The notes beneath the pieces are model-generated. The model saw nothing but the letters and a program-made list of their open reading frames with translations. It did no database searches and was not told the origin of the DNA. The position numbers were made by a program, and so were the translations under genes. This document shows, piece by piece, positions 1-11,836 of a DNA stretch of 64,000 nucleotides; the stretch's first letter is position 1; every line of letters starts with the position of its first letter. This stretch comes from Panaeolus papilionaceus (lineage: Eukaryota; Basidiomycota; Agaricomycetes; Agaricales): assembly GCA_015501605.1 (NCBI GenBank), contig JADNRZ010000029.1, positions 310,001 through 374,000 on the forward strand. Direction: 5' to 3'.

Positions 1-387
1 TGCCGTGCACTTTCTCGTATAAAAGGAGACAATAACCTTGAATATATCTATATTATGGTGTCAGTCAACGCAAGTAGGATTCAGGAGTGGAAAGAAGTGT
101 CTCTTCCACATTGGAGAGCATTCGATGAGGCTCTGGTTGGCGCCGCGTGCTCGGAATTTCCGAAACTGCAGCTGGTGACTATTTCGATAGAGGACTTTTA
201 TCTTGAACATGGCCGCGACGAGGCTAACTCGAGAGTTCGAAATTCGGTGCGGAATTTCTGGAGAGCTGCGTTGCCGTCGCTCTATAAATTTTATATGACT
301 TTGTTCGGAACACTATTGGAGTCGAATATGGAGTCGATCTGGTATATACGTTTTCGACGTAGGGAGTATATTAACTCAGAACTGTAA
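1..387 (+). CDS. C-terminal fragment of an F-box/LRR-like family protein, cut by the window edge
   Basis: The frame is open from base 1 to a TAA at 385-387, so the gene starts left of the window. The text around residues 20-110 matches the last exon of the F-box gene at 10133-11836 in order: LPHWRAFDEAL here against LPHWRALDEAL there, then a 'FP.LQ' block, then 'SV..FW..ALPS'. The DNA upstream of the first ATG (55) is also alike, so that ATG is probably internal. The last residues diverge from the paralog. By family, such proteins are substrate adaptors of SCF ubiquitin ligases, but the F-box itself is outside the window. It may be a gene end or a decayed copy; the sequence does not decide. 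Confidence 0.6.
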   Translation, partial: CRALSRIKGDNNLEYIYIMVSVNASRIQEWKEVSLPHWRAFDEALVGAACSEFPKLQLVTISIEDFYLEHGRDEANSRVRNSVRNFWRAALPSLYKFYMTLFGTLLESNMESIWYIRFRRREYINSEL

Positions 388-3041
388 CTTCAATGTAATT
401 AGGAGGCAGCGATAGTTACCACCATTTTCTGAACGATAGGCCAAAATTGACAGCAGTGATGTGCCGACTCGGGCTTGGGCTGACAGCCCGGCCTTGGGCT
501 GGCTGAAGGTGGCTCTGGCTTTGATGCACGCCAGAATTTCGAGTCAGGGAAATCGTTGCTGTTTCTCCTCAGATGAATTATGTACGGATTTTAATTTGGA
601 CTATGTACATAGCATGAAGACACAAGAGGCGTACTAGTAGCGTAGTTACCCCGAGTCCGAGTCTGATTATGGCGAGGGAGGATAACGGCATCCCGACACC
701 TCTTCACACATAACGTTCTTCGACATGGTTTATACTGAAATTCTCTATTCAATCTCTTTGAAATCACAAAGCCACAGTAATTTTTATGTAACAGTGCACG
801 CTATGTTACGAAATATGACCTACCTGGAGTATGTATATATTGCCCGCACCCTGTCTGTAGTTTAAACGACAAGGTCGGACAGGGACTGCACATACATAAT
901 CATTCAATGAACTCGAATCCCCATTCAGAAAGCACAGAGTTGGACATGGAGATTGTATTCCTCAGGAACCCGAGCGAAGGGTGCCAGCAGATGCTATTCA
1001 TTAATTAAAGAAGGAATGGGGAGATGAAAGGGGGCCGGGATGGACAGGTCGGGACACGACAGACAGACGACAGGGAACGACATGAGTGACCAATACCCGG
1101 CAAGTCAGGAGTGGTTATATCAGCGTTTACAATATATGTGTTCTGTGCACTTCGAACTAAGACGACGTGGTCTGGCTGGCTGAACGGGTGATCCTTCTGT
1201 ATGATGGTTAATTTAATTCAGATAACGAATGTTCGAATGCGTTGGGCTTCTGATGTCAATGCTTGCTTATTGAGATCACATCCGGGGAATCAGAGGGAAA
1301 TGTAATAATTAACATTTTCATCGAATCGCGGTAGAAGATTTGATGATTTACACCAGCTACGTAGGTGGGAGGGCCTGAGTAGGCTTTAACGTGGTCATAC
1401 AGGCACTGTACCTCTGTCAGCGTGAGGTTAACATTAAAAGTGGAGCGTGCCTCGGGTTTCGCAGTACGTAGCGGTGCAGGCTCCTGGAGTGGATCGACAA
1501 AATAAGAAGGAGCTGGCGAGGGTGTCCATGATCCCGTCATCAGACTTTGCTTTGTACCCATTCGAGATTGCGGAAGGCATGTTCATTTGGTCAATTGATG
1601 GCGGTCACAAGGGACTTCCGAATATGAACAAACTGAGGGTCCCTTTCTCAGTTTAACCTCTGAGATCAGAAAAAGTCTTGCAAGCATCGTGAACGTCAGG
1701 GTTTCGAGTATAAGGAGCGACTCCAATTGAACTTCAATCAAGCCTCACAGGCAAAATTCAATTCAAATCATGGTCATGAGCAACTTATTCAAAGTACATA
1801 GTGATGGCTTCTATAATATATGATGGATAGCGGGGCAGGCGAGGACAGGCGGGGAGGTCGAGGAAAGCAATATGGTGCTGCAAGTAATCACACGCAATCC
1901 TCAAAAAGGATCATGCATCACGTCTAGCCACCTCTGAATTGACATGGGCCTCTAATCTTGCTTTTATCCAATAGCCACATGGCATCAGCCGAACCCCTTC
2001 ATGATGTGAGAACAATCCTTAACGGGCGTACCGAGAGACGGATTTAAAGACATCGAAATTACACTGACCTCTCAAGAATGGGTAATAACCATGTTTTGGC
2101 ACGAAATACAGTCTCAAAACTTCAGTCCCACGAGCCCACACCCAAAAGCTAGAGAACAGCGGGTGCTTGTTTTCCCTTCGACTCCAATGCTTGATATCCA
2201 CTTAACCACTCCTCGGCACTCGACCAATAACACTCGGCACATGATTACAGATCTCTCAATAGTACCCAATCACTCATAAATGCCCCGCCCCGACCGTGGT
2301 GCCCGCTGCCGTTCCGTTAATTGACGCTGTCAGTGTCATGTGTGGGCCAATCGGAATCCTCATTTCATGCCAATCCAATTATATCCTCTGCGATGAGTTC
2401 CCAAAAGCCTCTTGCACACTTTCTCCGCAAAGGTCAAAGAGCCGTCAAATGAAACGGAACGATCGGATGCAATGAGTGAATGTATCAAACTAATACAATT
2501 TAATTAGCCATTGAATTGGTCAATAAAGTATGTGCCTCCTAGATAATCTCTTGATAGGATGTAAGAGTAGGTGATTGCACCGACTTGGTGGTGCAATTTG
2601 AACAGAATTGAACGGTGACTTGTGTTCTCCGCATCTAGTGAGTTGACTTGCTCGGTTTCCAGATAAGCCTCAAATCAAATGTGAAAAAGTGGCAAGAATG
2701 ACACTGATAGACCTCAGTTCCCTAAGAGCCCATTCCTTCGCTTCCGTACTTTCCCAAGTGGAGTGGGTACAAGACACGAATATGTCGCAGTGCGTGAAAA
2801 TCCTCACCCAAAGTACAAAAACCGCACTGATCTTCGAATCCTTTCCATCAGATACGCGCATATTTCGGCATCACGAGAGCGGAATAACCATAGTTGTAAC
2901 AATGGCCATAATTTACCAATTTTTTTTTTGACGTCGAAGGTCTTCGCTTCTGATCATCTTTTCATCTGTTCCCTCCAAAGTCCCAATCCACGTCTGAAAG
3001 AGCACAAAGTAAGGAAAGAAAAAAAAAGGTGTGATATTTGA
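388..3041. other. Gene-poor stretch with no supported gene
   Basis: No recognisable protein family is seen on either strand. The only ORF of note is minus strand 1561-1256 (101 codons with a real ATG), which has no motif I know; part of an unrecognised gene cannot be excluded. The interval just downstream of the potassium channel stop (2880-3040) has a poly-T and a poly-A run typical of 3' flanks. Confidence 0.4.
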
Positions 3042-5671
3042 TCATGATTCGGCATAATTAGCGTCCAGAACCGCCTCAAGCCTCCAACAAACCCGCTCAA
3101 TCAGCCACTCAGTCTCGGTCAACTTACTGAACAGCGGACCGTTGTCGCTCAGCCAGGTCCATTCATCCTCGTCAGCAATCCTTTGACGTCGGCCTTCAAA
3201 CGCCTGAGCATTTATAGCAGCGTCGTGATCCATAGAGGGTCGAGAGTGTTGAGAATGGGAACCAGACTTTGTGACAACTTGCTCCAATGGCGCAATGAGG
3301 ACACATGTCCGAAGATCAATCTGCCCACCACTGACAGCGGGTCCCTGGGTTTTCGCAGTAGATGGCCATTTGTGCAGTAATTCAAGAAAGTAGACCCATT
3401 CTTTCCAAGAATATCGCCTAGGTGGACTGTCACCTAAATCGTTTGACAGATCGCCAACAGCACGAGATAGTGCTATAGCGAGGTTTTGGTGGGTGTCAGA
3501 ATACTGTCTCTGTTCGTGCTTGGGGATTACTGCGGCCGATTGACCCTGGGTACCATTTGAAGTCGGGGATGTCGCATTGTCTTGATGAGGGTGCACGGAG
3601 GCAGACGAGACGGCGTAATTGGATGTTGGGCTATTGACATCGTATCGAGAGGGTTCGAGTTTTGAAGGGTTGTGATGAAAGGTATATTTACGCCTCGTGA
3701 TGATGTGCTCTCTTCTGAAAGGGTTTCTGCTGGTCGAAATTGGTTGTATATGTCGCTCGGGAAGAATGGTCCACTGTCCTAGCCAAGTCGAAGCATCACG
3801 AATCATAATGCCGACCGTATCACCCATGGCTCCGATAAATACAGTCATCGTGGGGACGGCGATAAGACTCCATGCCACAAAGAACGGCTTTCCAGACGGT
3901 GACGTAGGATAATAGTCGCCATATCCAACGGTCAGAAGGGACGTATAGGTGAAATAAAGAGAAGTCGGATATGTCCAATCTTGCGATTTCTTATCAGGAA
4001 GATCGTGGAGTACAAGAAGCGGTCAGATGCGGAAACCTGCGCAATAGGGTTTAGGTAAAATAACCCACCTTTTCGCACACCCAGAACATGATGGCCCCAA
4101 CGAGCCAAACCACCAAGAAAGCAAGAAAAGCGACACTGAGAGAGATGAACCTCTGCCTTTGTTCCGCCGCCGACTCAATCAACCTCATCACCTCGAACTC
4201 GGAGTGATGCCATGGCTGTAATACATCTTTCCTTATCTTCAAAGGTATGTTTCTTGGGCCAAGGGCTGTCTCATACAGGAACGTGATCACTCCCTTAATA
4301 GGGGATCGGTGCCAGGTTCTCGACTCGGAGACAAGATCGACGTGGAGCAATCGACCGCTCAACGCGGCTTCTTGGTCTCTTCTAAGTTCGCTGCCCAGTC
4401 GTTTTCGGGCTTTGCCTAGGTATCGTCTGCTGAATTTGTATTTCGCCCTCTCCACTACAAGACCCCTGACGCTCCCCACCACAAGACCGAGAAAACAGAT
4501 CCCAAATGTAATATAGGGTACTGCGACGATTCTCCCTTTTGCGGTGGTGACAGGAAAGTCCGAGCCCAGGCCGATAGTAAGCAGGGTATAATCGGCCCAA
4601 TAGAGTGCATTCTGAAAGCCCCAGTCCTGAATCGAAGAGAAGATTGCACCTCCTATCCCCAGATAGATAATGAACGCCATTGTTTGCAGCATCAACGTAC
4701 GCTGGGACGATGTTAATGTTGCAAAAGATGGCGGATACGCGTGGAATTGGTAAGTGCCGAGAAAGTTCCATAGCAGCAGCGTTGAGATTATCGCGTAGAA
4801 TATGCACGAGATCAGAGCATAGTAATACGCTTGCGAGTACGCCATTTCGTCCTTAGGAATCATCTCAGTTATGATGACGGAATTTGGCTCGCTCAACGCA
4901 GTGACAGCAGTGACAAAAGGATGATGAGTAATTGTAGCGGGGACGGGAGCCGAGGGGCTTGGATGGATGGATGGGAGGTGTGTGAGCGCGATCGGGATAA
5001 GCAGTAGTATGCTGGCTATGTACCTGAGAAGTCACTTAGTGGTGGCGCCAGGCGGGTAAGCGTATAATACGAACCAGAGGGTGATGGTGATTATTTGTGC
5101 GGTGTAGTAGGGTATCCGTCTGGCGAAATTCAAAAGCAAGGCCACGTTCGCGGCACATGAGACGCCGAGAGAGCACGAGTTTAGGACTATCAACCTTCGC
5201 CAAATGAACGGAATGACTCTCATCACGATAAATTCTGAGCCACGTACCAAGCGGGATCAGGTACACGTCCACTGTTGCTCACTTGAACTCGCCAGGTCCA
5301 CGCCAAAGAGCAAACAGAGAATAAATTTGCAACAGGCCCGAACGTTCCAGCAATCAGGGGAAATGCAGTCTCCGTGAACCACCAGAACCTGGAGCAGCAC
5401 AGGTGTGAGTATCACGTATTGAATCATCTAAAGTGCGGAAGACTGACGTGGGTTGATAGATGCCGTCGTGTTCTTCAAATCTCTGCCGCTCTGCACCGTC
5501 AACTTGACCATTTGTTGTCATGTTAACGATATAACGGAGAGCTACTGAGTACTCGCGGAAAGTGGGACTGGGAAGCTGAGGGGTCTCATGCTGTCGAATT
5601 CTATCGGCCTCTGCCCTCTTGTCCTGTCCACCAAAAATTGTACCATCGACCGTTTCGACTTCTCGTTGCAT
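3042..5671 (-). CDS. TOK1: TOK-type outward-rectifying potassium channel (two-pore, eight-helix)
   Basis: Fungal TOK channels carry K+ across the plasma membrane; each chain has two pore loops. Predicted exons (minus strand) are 5671-5448, 5388-5248, 5194-5075, 5023-4069 and 3989-3042. They sum to 2,388 nt, giving 795 aa in one frame. The four introns are 59, 53, 51 and 79 nt. Pore 1 reads TLLTIGLGSDF (exon 4) and pore 2 reads SLLTVGYGDYYP (exon 5), the GLG/GYG filter pair of TOK channels. The N-terminal helices are conserved across exons 2-4: FPLIAGTFGPVANL, then DPAW/LIVLNSCSL across intron 2, then ANVALLLNFARRI. A short cytoplasmic N-terminus precedes them and a long hydrophilic, Ser-rich tail of about 250 residues follows the last helix. 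I chose the ATG at 5671 because the longer open frame upstream has no ATG. The family call is firm; the start is less certain. Confidence 0.9.
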
Positions 5672-6351
5672 AAAAGCAGTAAACGCTAACGGTGACTGGG
5701 AATATGAATGAGAGACCACCCCAAACGAAGGACAAGTGGTGTGAAGACAACCATTATTATCGCACCTTCAGTGGATCGAGTCTGTCTTACATGTGCATGA
5801 ACCCCCACCGATCATCAACCGTTGTTTCAGTGGTCTAAGAAGGTAAAGATTCGAAATCTAAGGGACAGAAATCCACACTTACTTATGCTTGTATAACCCT
5901 CAATCTGCATGCATCCACGTCAACAATGTAATATCAACCAACATGGTTGAATGCTCCATCTTGCCCCTACTTAGGGTTGACGCGGCTTTTCCCCCAATTT
6001 TTCTGGGTCGTATAAACGAGGTCATACACCGTTCATAATCAGTGTACAAATTCATTCTAAGCGGCCTCGATAAAGCCCCAGGATAGAAATAAGCGCTGAG
6101 CAGTGAGAATGACAACGAGATGTGTCGTTGTCAAGGCGAGAGTAACGAGGATGGTATCATAATCGTTGACTTTCACAAGTGCTTCGTCACAGCCAGCTGA
6201 CCGTGACATGTTACTTCAGCCCCTATTTCAGCACTCATCTTCTTCGATACTCTTGAAAGCTCGTTGTTTTGTATGAAAAGGAATAAAAAGACGATATAAA
6301 ATTACAGTGATTGTAAATAGGAAATTAAAGAGGAAAATATATACAGCAAGA
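5672..6351. other. Upstream region of the potassium channel gene, no gene seen
   Basis: This holds the presumed promoter of the channel gene and the 3' flank of the decayed nucleotidyltransferase-like copy. A 71-codon minus-strand ORF at 6115-5900 has no recognisable content. I see no RNA gene or clear repeat. Confidence 0.4.
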
Positions 6352-7250
6352 CTAGTCACTAGGATGAACAGCGTTCACTGAAAGCCATCGAATTACCATC
6401 CTCAAGTCGTTGTCTTTAAAATCCCTGATGAGAGTGGATAATACATGTTGTCAGATATCGTATCATCGATGAGAAAGCGTATAGGAGATACTCACTGCCT
6501 GGAGGAATAAAATCCAGTATCTATGCTTCCGAAAAATATTTGCACATATTCAGCAACCTCGGGGTCGGCAACCATATACCTAAACTTGAAACAGGGAGAC
6601 GACAAATTATAAAACACCATCTCGGCCTTGTATTCATCCCTCTCATTCGCGAAGCATAACTCCCAGCTATTGGCTTCGATAGGGTGGCTCATCGCAATCT
6701 GCCCAAGGCCGGTCTGCATCTGAGGTTGACCGAAGGGCATCACAGGGTCGAGCGCAATTTTCCAGCCTTTCCCGTCGCCGACGAAGCGCTTACTGGGATA
6801 GAAGGCTGATTTAGGATCATCTCTCTCAACGCTCGGGACATGCCATGCACCATCACCCAGTCCCGTATTTCGTATTTCTTGATAGCAGCGTAGTGGTTGG
6901 TGCCTTGGGTCGAGTGGAGCAGCGAGCGACTCTCTTCAAAAGTCGCCTTTGGTTAAAAACAATGTGCTTTAGCATAAGTTATGATGCTCATAACACATGG
7001 TACACAAAGGGACGAGTGGAAATTTAGTGCTTGACACCCAGTGACAAAGGAGAATGGATAAGAAAATGATCCAAACGTACTCGAGTGGAAATTCAAAATA
7101 ATTTCAAGAGTGAGCTATCACTCACGATAAGCGGAATCTTGCTTCCGTTCCTCCTGAAGTTGAAAACAGTTGCGATTCCCCTCCCAATGTACGGCCTCTC
7201 ACTCGACAGGTACCCTCTACAAAGGCGATGTCAAGCGGGCTGGTTTACTT
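6352..7250 (-). pseudogene. Decayed paralog of the nucleotidyltransferase-like gene at 8215-9466
   Basis: Read on the minus strand, the C-terminal two thirds of the neighbouring gene can be followed in order with several breaks. VFNFRRNGSKIPLI (near 7150-7110) matches VFDFYKKGRKIQII. A frame change precedes LNFHS. CVMSIITYAKAHCF matches CVMNFITHEKAYSL and is followed directly by an in-frame TAA at 6953-6955. FEESRSLLH matches FEERWSLIH. A second frame change lies near 6830-6850, before RFVGDG, which matches RLVGDR. The last part resumes with EANSWEL and FKFRYMVAD. A plausible final intron (GTGAGT...CATCAG) leads to a TAG at 6352-6354. The GS...DxD nucleotidyltransferase core is not found upstream. 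At least three lesions plus a lost N-terminus make this a pseudogene. Confidence 0.75.
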
Positions 7251-8214
7251 TTTGAATTACTTTTCCTTCGCAAGCACTCGACACGATTCACACCAACATT
7301 TTCGTGAGCAACTTCAATAACTTGATACCGCCTAGGCATGCTCTCCGTCGCGATCCTAACACGTCGTCGGTCCTGGATTTTACATTCTAGGAAACATCAA
7401 GATTCTGAGGGAAACGTTGATGTTATAGATCGTGAATTGGCTCAGATCCCCAGAATTATACAACCACTTTAGAGTTCAGGATCAGATGGTTGCTGGGAAT
7501 TCAAAGTAACCAGTGAGACGCGACCCGACTCAGCCAGAGGAGTGACAGGAGGAAATGCACGTTGAGCGTTGACCATTGACAGAACGACAATCGTCGGGCT
7601 TGAGTTTACGAAGACGTTGAAACATCGATCAGGATGCATTGTTATGGCCAGTCCGAGGTATCATCAACTCGAATGTCACGATCAACGTCGTCGTTGGCAT
7701 CGACGGCCCGTCTGGGCACCTTTGTGTGTAGGTCAATTTAATGAATGATTGATGCGCACCTGTAGGACCCGACTTCCGGTTTGGATTAAAGGATGAAAGG
7801 TGTCGGGGCCGGGGTGTCCAAACTGATGCGGTTCGGATTGAAAGCGGTGTTTTAGGATGGCCTTCGCAGTACTGGAATTGTAAGCCATGAATAGAACCAG
7901 ACTCCCGATGTCGGAGCAGGATGTTCGATGGTAACTTCTAGTTGTTAGAACTCTAGTATTAGTATGCCGGTATTTCAAGTATGCAACAGCTTTTTTGTTT
8001 TAATTTTGTTAGACAGTAAGCTGCGTCAATTAATACGGTTCTGTTGGGCCCCAGCTCTCTTCAGTTTCCGGCGTTGTTTCTTCACCGCGAGGTCTTTTGC
8101 GAATCTGCGCCAAATCATGGCCCTCAACTTCGCATCTTTATATGCCCTATCGATTCATTAGTATCACCACCACAACATGCAACCTCAATAAATAAAAATC
8201 GTGTAAATTGTAAC
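7251..8214. other. Intergenic, possible remnant of the pseudogene N-terminus
   Basis: A short open segment near 7330-7260 on the minus strand could be a degraded upstream exon of the pseudogene, with a GTAATT...TTGTAG intron-like stretch after it. It does not align well with the intact copy. Nothing else is recognised. Confidence 0.3.
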
Positions 8215-9466
8215 TCACACTTCCCTATCTCCCTGACCTACATTCCCATTTGATTTCCATGCCTTACGTAGAAACACCCTCATCACATCGTCAGCAACGA
8301 TGTACCGGAACTTCAGATTGGCAGATGTGAGATAAAAGCACGAGAACTTGGCATAGTTCGTAGGTTGCTGAGGTGCTAGCATCCATGAGTTAGCCTCTAC
8401 AAGGCTCATCGTTGGCTTCCCCCATATCACCGTGATTGCTCCAGCACTTGAATCCGTATCACTATCCGGTCGAGCATGATCGAGAGTAATCGTCCAACAG
8501 TACCGATCACCTACGAGTCTGCGCTTCTCAGCTACGAACTTAAGGTGCTGATCCGAGTGAGGAGGTACGCGGCTGAGCATGGCCCATCCGCGCCTCGCGT
8601 ATTTGGCAATCACGTCGGGTGTGGGGTGGTGGTAGTTGTCCCGTCTGTGGATGAGTGACCAGCGTTCTTCGAATGTGCCCCATGGGTAGAGGGAGTAGGC
8701 TTTTTCGTGTGTTATGAAATTCATGACGCAGGCTGGTATTTAGTTGGATGTAATTATTAGATTTTCTGAGAGTGGTGAGACGATGAGACGCGACGCACTA
8801 GAGTGGAAATTCATGATGACCCTCAAAGGAGAGTTGTAGCACGCGATAATCTGAATCTTGCGTCCTTTCTTATAAAAGTCGAACACCTCTGCTATCTCAA
8901 CAGGATCCTGGTATGGAGTCTCTGGCCATGGCGAAGCATTATCAAACCAACTAACAGGGCCCGCATCCTCCACATCGTCCCATTCGTCTTCAATTTGTTG
9001 TAGCACCTCATGAAACGTCGCACTATCCGTCGGATCCCGAGATTGATACTGATACCCAATCGTCATAAGCCAATCGCCCAGCTGCGCACAGAATCGTAGG
9101 TCAACGTATAAATCAAGGTCAGTATAGACACTTAAAGGCGTCCGATCGAAGAAATGAAGCGCAACGCTTCCAGAGATGAGCGTGCCTGTTTCTTCCTGTA
9201 GGAGACGAAATGCGGCGTATTGCTCGCTGGTGAAGAAGGGTTTGAGCAGCCTTGCGAGAACGAAGGTTCGCCGGGTGTATGATTGCACGGATTGGCGTGC
9301 TTCGGTGTCGATTTGTGCCCAGCGGAGGAGAGTGGCAGGGCTGAGGCTGTCGAAGAATTCGTCCTCGGATGGGACGGGTCTGGGGTTGTGTTGTCAGTAC
9401 TCTACCAAAAATCAACGTGAAAGTGGAGTAGAGTATGTACATCAGCATTCGGGAGCTTATCGGCAT
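8215..9466 (-). CDS. Nucleotidyltransferase-fold-like protein (agaricomycete family of unknown role)
   Basis: Exons are 9466-9441, 9379-8799 and 8732-8215 (minus). They total 1,125 nt, giving 374 aa in one frame, with introns of 61 and 66 nt. Near residues 80-105 the protein reads SGSVALHFF followed by TDLDLYVD. A GS motif followed by a D-x-D hydrophobic strand is the signature of the nucleotidyltransferase fold (hG[GS] and Dh[DE]h). The rest (FHST/CVMNFITHEKAYSLYP across intron 2, then FEERWSLI, then LKFRYIVAD) resembles a family of agaricomycete hypothetical proteins that I recall only loosely. The paralog pseudogene next door shares all these blocks. No substrate can be named. The exon 1 ATG is the only ATG after an in-frame stop, but exon 1 is just 26 nt, so the start is the weakest part. 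Confidence 0.7.
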
Positions 9467-10132
9467 GTTGTCCAAAGCATAGGCTGCGAGTGGCGTTGAT
9501 GTGTCTTTGAACGTGAGATGGTGGTTTGAAGGCAAGGTGAGTTAAACCCGCCATGCCATAATTGAATGACGGGGGTTAGAAAGGGGTGGGATTTTGGGCT
9601 TCGCACAGACAAACAGGTCTTCCTGTTAACTTGAAGACGACAGTCCCATTGAAGTCTCACATGAAGAAAAGGCAGAAGGATTTCGGAGCTGAAATGGATA
9701 ATTGCCAGTTTCCATCTTCGAAATTTGACCAAGTAGGAGTTGCAAGGCTCAACGAAGACGAAAACCACCAGCGGCGAGATCTTTGCTAACTCGGAGTCCA
9801 ATAAATCAAGTGAGCCGGCATACGAGTCTGATTATAATGATGGTATGGTTTAAATTACTGTATTGATATATTGTGAATTTATACAAACCAATTTAATTAT
9901 TTTCCTGATGCTTTATGGCTGAAGATAGCCTCGCACACGGCCATCCGATGTTTGACAAGTCGAAAACCACTTTCTGAGCAACTTTTTGCTTAGTAAACGA
10001 CCGGGTTGTTTGCAAGCGTTGCTGCTTCCCCACAAGTACACGAGGCGCGTGGTGGCAGATTGATGGCAGGTCTGCTCTTGATCTTGAACCACGACCTGGG
10101 CTATCTGACTCTACTCTGTGCGAGCTACACAC
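9467..10132. other. Divergent intergenic region between the nucleotidyltransferase-like gene and an F-box gene
   Basis: Presumed promoters of the two diverging genes. ORFs on both strands here have no family features and mostly lack ATG starts. No RNA gene or repeat is seen. Confidence 0.4.
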
Positions 10133-11836
10133 ATGGCTATTTTTCCTTTGGAAATTTTTCAGCTCATTATTGAAAGCTTCCCTATTCACCGGACCAAAAT
10201 TACAGACACAAGACTGATAGAAAATGAATTTGGCACAACACTCGTGAACTGCTGTCTCGTTTGCAAGGATTTCGTCCCTCTTTGCCGTCGAGAACTCTTC
10301 CATCATGTCGAAATTAGCACCCATAGGGGCATGAGCGTGTCCCATAAGCGCCTGGTTAAGGTTCTGGAGAAGAATCCCTACATATCGGCTTATATCAAAA
10401 GTGTCCATTATGTGCTGCACTCGGGCTGGGAAGAGGCGTTGATAAGGCGTGATGGCAGAGAACTGGAAGATGTATGTTTTGATTCAAGAAATCAACAAAC
10501 CCGCGCCAGCTGATTACTGACATCTCTGATAAAAGCACCCTCCAGTATATGATAGTGCCTACGCATGCCTCTTTCCGAACATTCGTCATCTACAGATCAG
10601 TCATGAACTTGTCAGATCATGCCACCCTGTACCACTCCCCTGCATCGAACCCGAGTGCCACGAAATATCCACCCTCATCCTTCGTCACTTCTCACACTAT
10701 ATATCAATCACCTGCCTCACGTTTTTGGGAATCTCTGTCTCCCTGCAAGACGCCCTCGTTTTACAGTCTGTCTGTTCACTGGACTCGTATGCGTGTATCT
10801 GGAGGGGTACCTTTGTGCCGCCCAAAAATCAGACACAAGCACATCACTTCTTACTGAGGGACCTTTGCATCTCCGATACGCAGAATTTTCCTGTCCAGGT
10901 CATCCAGTATTGTCCCGATCTTCAAAGCATAGATTATATCAAACCAGACTGTTTCCCTTTTTCCTATGATCCTTCTTTCCTTGGAGACACAGTGGAGTGG
11001 AACAAAGTGACGGTGTACAAACATCTTCGCGCCATGTCATTCGGAGAGACATTCGGTATCTCGCAGCTCTGCAACGCGGCAGAAGGAATTGGGGAATTGG
11101 CATTCCCAGCACTGGATAGCCTGCAAATATGCTATGAAGGTGACACAGAGGACGATGACGAAGACCTGTACAAAATAATACGGCATGCGCCCAATGTGAA
11201 GAGCCTCGGGCTTTCGCGCCGCATAGGTCTGTCTACGGATTAATCTCTGCATTTATTTTAGCTCATGCTCTAAATTATACGGGTGCAGCGTGGCGATATG
11301 TGGATTATCCAGGGCTACAACTTGACCGTTGCCTAACGAGTTCGCTGACTGACTTTAGCTTGGAGTACAATGAGCGAGACCATGATATCTCATTCCTTTC
11401 GAGTCTTTTACATGCACTTTCCCATATAAAGGAGGACAATAGCCTCAAATATCTCAACATCATGGCATCAGTCGAGGAATGTATGATAGATGACTGGAAG
11501 GAAGCATCTCTTCCACATTGGAGAGCACTTGACGAGGCTCTGGCCGGCGCTGGGCGTTCGGACTTTCCGAACCTGCAGCAGGTCGATATTGTGATACGGA
11601 ACGTTTGGCTGGGAAATAGCTATGTGGTTAACACGAGCGTTCAAGATTCGGTGAAAGATTTCTGGAGCGGTGCGTTGCCGTCGTTCCATGAATTTCATGT
11701 ACCTTCATTCGTATGGGAACGGGGAATAGCACGCCTCACCTTTTCTAACCCAACACTTGAAGCTCATGATGCCGATGATGGTCTGGGTTCCTTGGCGTTC
11801 CTTGATGATCAAGGACCCGAGGGAGTTGTCTCTTGA
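10133..11836 (+). CDS. F-box protein with LRR-like C-terminal region
   Basis: F-box proteins recruit substrates to SCF (Skp1-cullin-F-box) ubiquitin ligases. Exon 1 (10133-10471) starts MAIFPLEIFQLIIESFP and continues with NCCLVCKDFVPLCRRELF, an F-box in the form shared by five paralogs in this window. Intron 1 (10472-10535, 64 nt) has a TACTGAC branch site. Exon 2 (from 10536) carries HAPNVKSLGLS, the LRR-like block seen in the paralogs. The next exon ends at 11836 with LPHWRALDEALAG and WSGALPSFHEF. The join needs a GTCTGT...TTTTAG intron of only about 35 nt (near 11226-11260). That is in phase with the paralog intron (phase 1) but unusually short for this genome. If it is not spliced, the protein stops at 11240 and the gene may be damaged. 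Confidence 0.75.
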
